Below are positions 58,419-64,000 of a stretch of DNA of 64,000 nucleotides, in pieces. Origin of the DNA: Hypericum androsaemum (Eukaryota; Streptophyta; Magnoliopsida; Malpighiales; Hypericaceae); NCBI GenBank assembly GCA_963995505.1, contig OZ023184.1:13594308-13658307 (forward strand), given 5' to 3'. Positions within the stretch are counted from its first letter, which is position 1. Every line of letters begins with the position of its first letter. A program made the translations under genes and the position numbers. The notes under the pieces were generated by a model. That model was not told the DNA's origin and made no database searches. It saw nothing but the letters and a program-made list of their open reading frames with translations.

Positions 58419-59655
58419 TTAATGGTGATTAATATTAATTACACAACTCCTTTTTCACCCTTCTCCTTCTAATTAGTTCCTTGGATTTTGGAATTTGAAT
58501 GATTTCTCCTTTTGCTGTATGTAATTGGGGCTTAGTCTAGGTTATTACAATTAACATGGTCACCATTTATTCATATATATTTTATTTTATTTACTGATGG
58601 TTTGCTGTTGTGCATCTATGGAAGAAAGACTTGGCTCTTTCACCTGGTATATATATTGGAGTGAAATTAATTACTGCCATTATAAAACTGGAAACATCAG
58701 TTTTAAGATGAATTTTAGCTTTTTTTTAAAAACCTTTTTCCCTTAATATTTCTTCTTTATCTAATTCTGACATGATCTGGTAATATAAATGATGACATGA
58801 TCGTATCCCCGCAACTTAAATTTGCATTTGCATCTGTCTTTGGACTGCGACCTTTGTTCATGTCTGCAAGGCTCTTTCTGTCTTACATTTAATGTGTAGA
58901 ACATTAGTATTTGGGTACCAAACATGAACGTGCGAATCAAATTCCACGAACGATCTTACATATGACAAATGGGTTACTTTTTCTTTTTTGGTTGAATTTT
59001 TTTTAACAAATTCGAAACACGTAAAATCTTATATGACAGTAAAATTAACTCTCTCTAACAAAATTTAACCCAATTATATTATAAGAGATTGAACTCAATA
59101 ACTCTAACTAATTTAGAATAACTTATAAAATTGATCTATGCTTTTGAAACTGTAATATATTACTTTTCTCGCAAAATTCAAATTTACATTGTGCTCTTTC
59201 ATTTCAGCACCATAATCATATTGGAGAACAGTGCATGCGTGTGCCGATTATATATTTTTATTATATTCTTTTGTCTCTCAAAATAAATAACCTCTGGCGG
59301 CGGAAAAATTGACTGTGGTGTGGGGTACATTGGAGTTTTTTTAGGAGGTGATTATGCGTACTAGTGTAATTATTTTATTGGAGTTATATAAATTTTACTT
59401 ATAAAAAAGATGAGAATATTTTTAATAAAATATTAATTTCTTGGATTAAAGAGATGAGGATTCGTATGTGGCTGCTCATTGAGTTTTGTCAACGATTTGG
59501 TACGATTATCAACATGAACTGGCTCAAAGTATATTTTACCCATAGCCACACGGAATTTTTACAGGAAATTGCAGAACAGTCACAGTTTCGAAAATTTTTA
59601 CAATAGTTTTTCCTATTTTTAAAATTTTCAAGTTTTCTCCAAAACTATAAGTGCT
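58419..59655. other. 3' flank of the VQ gene, no gene seen
   Basis: AT-rich, with short reading frames only. The VQ 3' UTR likely ends within the first 150-250 bp. Confidence 0.4.
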
Positions 59656-59662
59656 AGAATCT

Positions 59663-59975
59663 CTATCCAATCCAAAATCTTAAGGCGATGGGTATGTGAA
59701 TTTTCAACACTTATAAACTACCCCACAACACTTACAACTAGTGACGTGAGATTCTCAACACGCCCTCTCAAACGAAACCCATCAGGTCGAAGATTGCATG
59801 AGATTTGACTTCGCCAACGTGCGAGAAATGGGGATCGTGCAAGCACAATAATAGACACTTATCAGAGCTCTATATCTAACCAAAAACTTTAAGATGATGG
59901 GTATGTGAATTTTTAATACTTATAAACTAGTCTACCACACTCGCAACTAGCGATGTAATATTCTCAACAATAAGT
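59663..59975. repeat. direct repeat, two copies of about 100 bp
   Basis: Copies at about 59663-59760 and 59870-59970 share CTTAAGGCGATGGGTATGTG-type sequence and CACTTATAAACTA. A third, weaker copy lies near 57415-57500. The class is unknown. Confidence 0.6.
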
Positions 59976-60130
59976 ATGTTGAACCGAATAATCCAGCTTC
60001 GAACCATGCAAAATCACGAACTTTTGACGCATCTCAATTCTTAATACCCGAATTCAAGACATATAGTTAAATTAGATCAACATTATTGGTTAATCTATGT
60101 GCTTAACATTATTGATGCATCTCATTTTTT

Positions 60131-60520
60131 ATGGATTCTCTATTGCTACCCCGAATGTGTTCAATTGTGGCCTTTCCAATCTTATTCCTTGTTAAGTTTG
60201 TTGTTTTATCTGGTTGGCATTTCAAGGAAGGATCAAGACCAGGGACAGACAATCTCCTACGAATTGGTGTAGTTGATTATAGCAGGGAGTTTTGCGCTTT
60301 GTGCGGTAGCGGGATTGAGTTGTCCCTTCACCTCCTCTTCAGATACCCTTCGACTTATGGTGTTTGGAATTATTTTCTGAGGCAGTACGGCTCTGGTGTT
60401 AAGCTTTTTAATATCCTGGTATCGAGCTATTTTTTCGCAAGACTTTTCTTACAGTATTTTCGCCGCATTCAAGGTTAACCACCAAGTTCGATATGGATTG
60501 GTGTGGTTCTTCTATGCCGA
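60131..60520 (+). pseudogene. LINE zf-RVT domain relic
   Basis: The translation at about 60250-60385 (TDNLLRIGV, FCALCGSGIELSLHLLFRYP, then VWNYFLRQYG) matches the zinc-binding domain that follows reverse transcriptase in plant non-LTR elements (pattern C-x2-C...H...C), with the last Cys replaced by Arg. Only this domain remains; the frame closes at 60476-60478. The third copia element begins just downstream and may have cut it. Confidence 0.65.
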
Positions 60521-60523
60521 GGA

Positions 60524-60872
60524 TGTAAGAATTATCTATTAAGTCTTGATAATTCTATTAAGGTGGCTCTCATATAGTTGGACTCTATTATTGATTGCTT
60601 TAATGAGTTAGAGTCCTATTATGAGTATGGTTATTAGTTTAGTCTCAACCGTCCATTGGGAGCTTGATGGACGCGCCCGATTGAATCTAGGTATATAGCT
60701 TGGTCCTCTCTCTGCCTATAAATAGATGCTAATGCCATCCATCGGTGGGTATCATAAAACGATAGGAAAGACGAGAGAAACCTAGCTATAGAGAAGATGG
60801 TGTTCAACTCTACATCGACCAATCCGGGTACGCTTCCGCATACCGTTTATTATCTATGTAATTTAATTTACA
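60524..60872 (+). repeat. 5' LTR of the third copia element (inferred)
   Basis: Starts TGTAAGAATTATC and ends TTTAATTTACA, with the primer site directly after it. TATAAATAG near 60717 is the likely TATA box. The partner LTR is out of the window, so the left boundary is inferred from the inverted TGTAA/TTACA ends. Confidence 0.75.
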
Positions 60873-60874
60873 TG

Positions 60875-60886
60875 TGGTATCAGAGC
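60875..60886 (+). other. primer binding site, third copia element
   Basis: TGGTATCAGAGC, complementary to initiator tRNA-Met, starts two bases past the LTR. Confidence 0.9.
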
Positions 60887-61233
60887 TTGTGTTCTCTGTT
60901 TGGATTGGCGTTTTAAATTATTTCGTATGCATGATCAATTATAGAACAGATTTGATAAAGTTTGTGTGATTCATGTATGCGTATTATGGTTTAGGGTTTG
61001 AAATTGATGTTTATAAAAACCTCGGGACTGAACTGTAAGATTTTCGGGACGGAAGGACCAAACTGAAAAACACGCGGAAAGTTGATAGCCTAATTGAAAT
61101 CTGCCGCTGTATGTTGTCCTACGAAAAGTGGGACCAAATTGAAAAACACGCGAAACGTTAGGGGCCGATTTGAACTTTACCGCTTTTACTTTAAGATTTT
61201 CCCTTCTTCGCCGCTTTGACCGATTTGAATTTA

Positions 61234-61255
61234 AATATATATATATATATATATA
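61234..61255. repeat. (AT)11 microsatellite
   Basis: A run of AT units in the leader of the third copia element. The rest of the leader, 60887-61982, is AT-rich with repeated ATCCAAAGATA motifs and is non-coding. Confidence 0.9.
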
Positions 61256-61982
61256 TTTTTTAATGGTTATGTGAATATTGGGCCTCTAATTGGGTGAATT
61301 AGAAACTAAAAGAATTTGAGTTTAGGTTCTCAGAAATTAGACCCTAATTATAGTTCACAAGTTATTAATTACAATTTTATTGTGGGTAATACTCTTGATG
61401 TTACGAGTTATGAATTGTTATTCTGAATTGTAATTAATGATTATTCAAGATGATTTATTGAATATCGCTATAGATCTTGCTTGATTTTAATGTTATACAT
61501 GTTATAGTATATGTTTGTTAGTCACCAAAGTGGTCAAACTTTAATGTTATATACATGTATATTTTGTCATTTATTCATCAATTATTGCAATACCAATTAT
61601 ATGACCTTGATGAATAATTTGACGTTTGCTAATTATGAGAAAATCGATTCTACCCAAAGGTAGGTCACTATTCTGTAATTAGTAAGCATAAAGGCGATGA
61701 ACTAAATATTTGGATCATCTACATATGCATATCCAAAGATAACGTGTATTTGATTTTAAATATTTAGTTCTTCGATAAAAGTTATGTATGAATTTTTATT
61801 TTGGTCAGATACATGTGTTTATCCAAAGATAGCATATATATTTGATTTGAATAATTAAATTCTACGATAAATGAATTATATGGTATTGATTTATGATAGT
61901 ATATTATAGTTTCTACCCAAAGGAGAGCTATAGTGTACTTTTATTGTTTTATTTGAATCCATTATAGAATATTAATTTGAGC

Positions 61983-64000
61983 ATGTATGTTAAAATTGCA
62001 GCTATGACAGTTCATGCTTCTTGTGTTGATCTGTTTGATGGTTTAAACTTCTCTCAATGGAGTGAACAAGTCAAGTTCTATTTAGGAGCTTCGGATCTTG
62101 ACTTGGCACTCTTGGAAGAAAAACCTCAGGCTATTACTGATGAAAGCTCTGAGGATGAGAAGACGTTCTATTATGCATGGGAACGGTCAAACAGATTAAG
62201 CCTAGCATTTATGCGCATGAAAACTGCCAGCAACATTAAGAGCTCAATTCCACAGATAGAAAGTGCAAAGGAATATCTTTCTACTATGGAAGAGAGATTT
62301 CGTTCTGCAGATAAGTCTCTTGCTGGCACATTAATGGCAAATCTTACGACCATGAAGTTCAATGGGTCGCAAAGTATGCATGATCACGTGCTGGAGATGA
62401 CCAATTTGGCAGCAAAATTAAAGACCCTGGGACATGGAACATATGACTCATTCTTAGTGCAAATCATATTGAACTCATTACCTCCTGAATATGGACCATT
62501 TCAGATTAGTTACAATACCATAAAGGATAAATGGACTGTTAATGAATTGGCCAGTAAGCTTGTTCAAGAGGAAAGGAGATTAAAGAACCAAGGAAGTCAT
62601 TCTATTAGCCTAATGGGTAAAGGAGCTGAGAAAGCATACCAAGTGAAAGCCAAAAAATTTAAGAGGAAGGGTCCTGCCAAGGTAGCGCAACCTACCATGA
62701 ATGAAAAGAGGGGTGATAAGTGTCACTTCTGTAAGAAGGAGGGACATTATCGAAAAGACTGCCCGAAACGTAAAGTTTGGTTTGAAAAGAAAGGTAAAGA
62801 TAACATCTTTGTATGTTTCGAATCAAACTTATCTGAGGTACCTTCCAATACTTGGTGGATTGACTCTAGTGCTACAACTCATGTTTCCAATGTTATGCAA
62901 GGATTCAGTTCGATCCAAACCATAAACCCAAATGAAAGATTCCTCCTCATGGGAAATCGAACAAAGGTTTCAATTGAAGGCATTGGAACTTACCATTTAG
63001 TCTTAGACACTGGTCATTATTTAGACTTATTACAGACTCTCTATGTGCCTTCAGTATCTAGAAACTTGATTTCTCTTTCTATGTTGGATATTTGTGGTTT
63101 TCATGTTAAATTTGGATTTGGATGTTTCAGTTTATTTAAGAATACAAACCTCATTGGTTCTGGTGTTCTATCTAATGGTTTATATAAACTGAAACTCGAT
63201 AGTGTCTTTTCTGAATCTCTGCTTAGTGTTTGTAACGTTGGTATTAAGCGTAACATTGAGAATAATAGTTCTGCTTACTTGTGGCATAAGCGTTTGGGTC
63301 ATATATCCAAAGAAAGGTTAGAAAGATTAGTAAGGAATGAGATTCTCCCGAATCTAGATTTTACTGATCTTAGCATATGTGTGGATTGCATTAAGGGAAA
63401 GCAAATCAAACATAGCAAGAAAGGAGCCACGAGAAGTACTCAGCTTCTTGAGATAATACACACCGATATTTGTGGACCATTTAATATTCCATCCTTTAGT
63501 GGAGAAAAATATTTTATTACTTTTATTGATGATTTTTCACGGTATGGTCATGTCTATTTACTTCGTGAAAAATCTCAAGCACTTGATGCCTTTGAGGTGT
63601 ATATGAATGAAGTAGAAAGATAATTAGACATGAAAGTAAAAATCGTAAGGTCTGATAGAGGTGGTGAATATTATGGTAAATATGACGAAAGTGGTCAATG
63701 TCCTGGTCCATTTGCAAAGTTCCTTGAAAGGCATGGCATAACTGCTCAATACACCATGCCAGGTACACCACAACAAAATGGTGTAGCGGAAAGGCAAAAT
63801 CGGACTTTAATTGAAATGGTTAGGAGTATGATGAGTAATACAAAAGTGTCCATCTTGTTGTGGATATATGCTCTCAAAACTGCTATGTACTTACTGAATA
63901 GGGTTCCTAGTAAGGCTGTTCCGAAAACTCCTTTTGAGTTTTGGACTGGAAGAAAACCTAGTATGAGACACTTGCATGTTTGGGGTTGTCCAGCGGAAGC
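61983..64000 (+). pseudogene. copia gag-protease-integrase, broken and partial
   Basis: From ATG 61983 the frame encodes gag, a zinc knuckle CHFCKKEGHYRKDC (62721-62762), a protease segment, the integrase HHCC site (about 63280-63400) and the first part of the integrase core. It stops at 63621, after which the same frame continues (DRGGEYYGKYDESG, then NGVAERQNRTL) to the window end. The protease active site reads Asp-Ser-Ser (62862-62870) instead of the usual Asp-Ser-Gly. With the stop and this change, the copy is probably inactive. Confidence 0.9.

Larger units (their letters stand above)
60524..64000 (+). mobile_element. Ty1/copia LTR retrotransposon, left part, cut by the window end
   Basis: A 5' LTR (60524-60872), a primer site and most of gag-protease-integrase are present. 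Reverse transcriptase, RNase H and the 3' LTR would lie beyond 64000. Its domain architecture is close to the element at 43208-49898, but the LTR sequence differs, so it is another family. Confidence 0.88.

Overview
This is a plant nuclear window, almost certainly from a flowering plant outside the grasses. It is AT-rich and intron-bearing. It holds plant-specific gene families (group 1 LEA, FAD2, VQ), plant Ty1/copia retrotransposons primed by initiator tRNA-Met, and a relic of plastid rRNA. I could not place the species from sequence alone.

Four protein-coding genes look intact. (1) 6930-7723, minus strand: a two-exon group 1 LEA (desiccation) protein of 158 aa, with a TATA box and a cluster of ABRE/G-box sites upstream. 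(2) 26456-32178, plus: a 14-exon WD40/zinc-finger protein of about 821 aa, resembling the TFIIIC 90 kDa subunit; I rebuilt its exon chain by hand. (3) 39324-40478, plus: FAD2, the ER oleate delta-12 desaturase (384 aa), with a 1.9 kb intron in its 5' UTR. (4) 57915-58418, plus: an intronless VQ-motif transcriptional cofactor (167 aa). They are unrelated single genes, not an operon or cluster. LEA, FAD2 and possibly VQ belong to stress- or membrane-related biology, but nothing shows that they work together.

The rest is mostly transposons and their debris. From left to right: a possible hAT-like element (360-915); a complete but dead copia element (1083-6627); a minisatellite (10650-11300); a solo LTR of the same copia family with a perfect target duplication (12427-13373); a cluster of AT-rich repeats in both orientations (13540-19445) that holds an aspartic protease pseudogene, a Mutator-like insertion and a LINE relic; a non-autonomous LTR element on the minus strand (19725-22580); several MITE- or MULE-type pieces (23.6-26.0 kb); a 1.3 kb Mutator-like element with a perfect 9-bp target duplication and GC-rich cargo (34255-35573); a probable solo LTR carrying six G-boxes about 500 bp upstream of the FAD2 promoter (36079-36733); two more minisatellites and an internally deleted SMP-30-like gene (41.1-42.9 kb); a second copia element (43208-49898) inserted into a decayed plastid 16S rRNA fragment; a long stretch with little recognisable content (50.2-57.8 kb); and the left part of a third copia element cut by the window end (60524-64000).

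I saw no CRISPR, no tRNA gene and no convincing new multi-gene system. The most interesting points are regulatory or evolutionary: the G-box LTR next to FAD2, the split plastid insertion, the Pack-MULE candidate, a 27-bp copy of FAD2 coding sequence downstream of the gene, a minisatellite family shared by two loci, and a probable extra exon in the WD40 gene.
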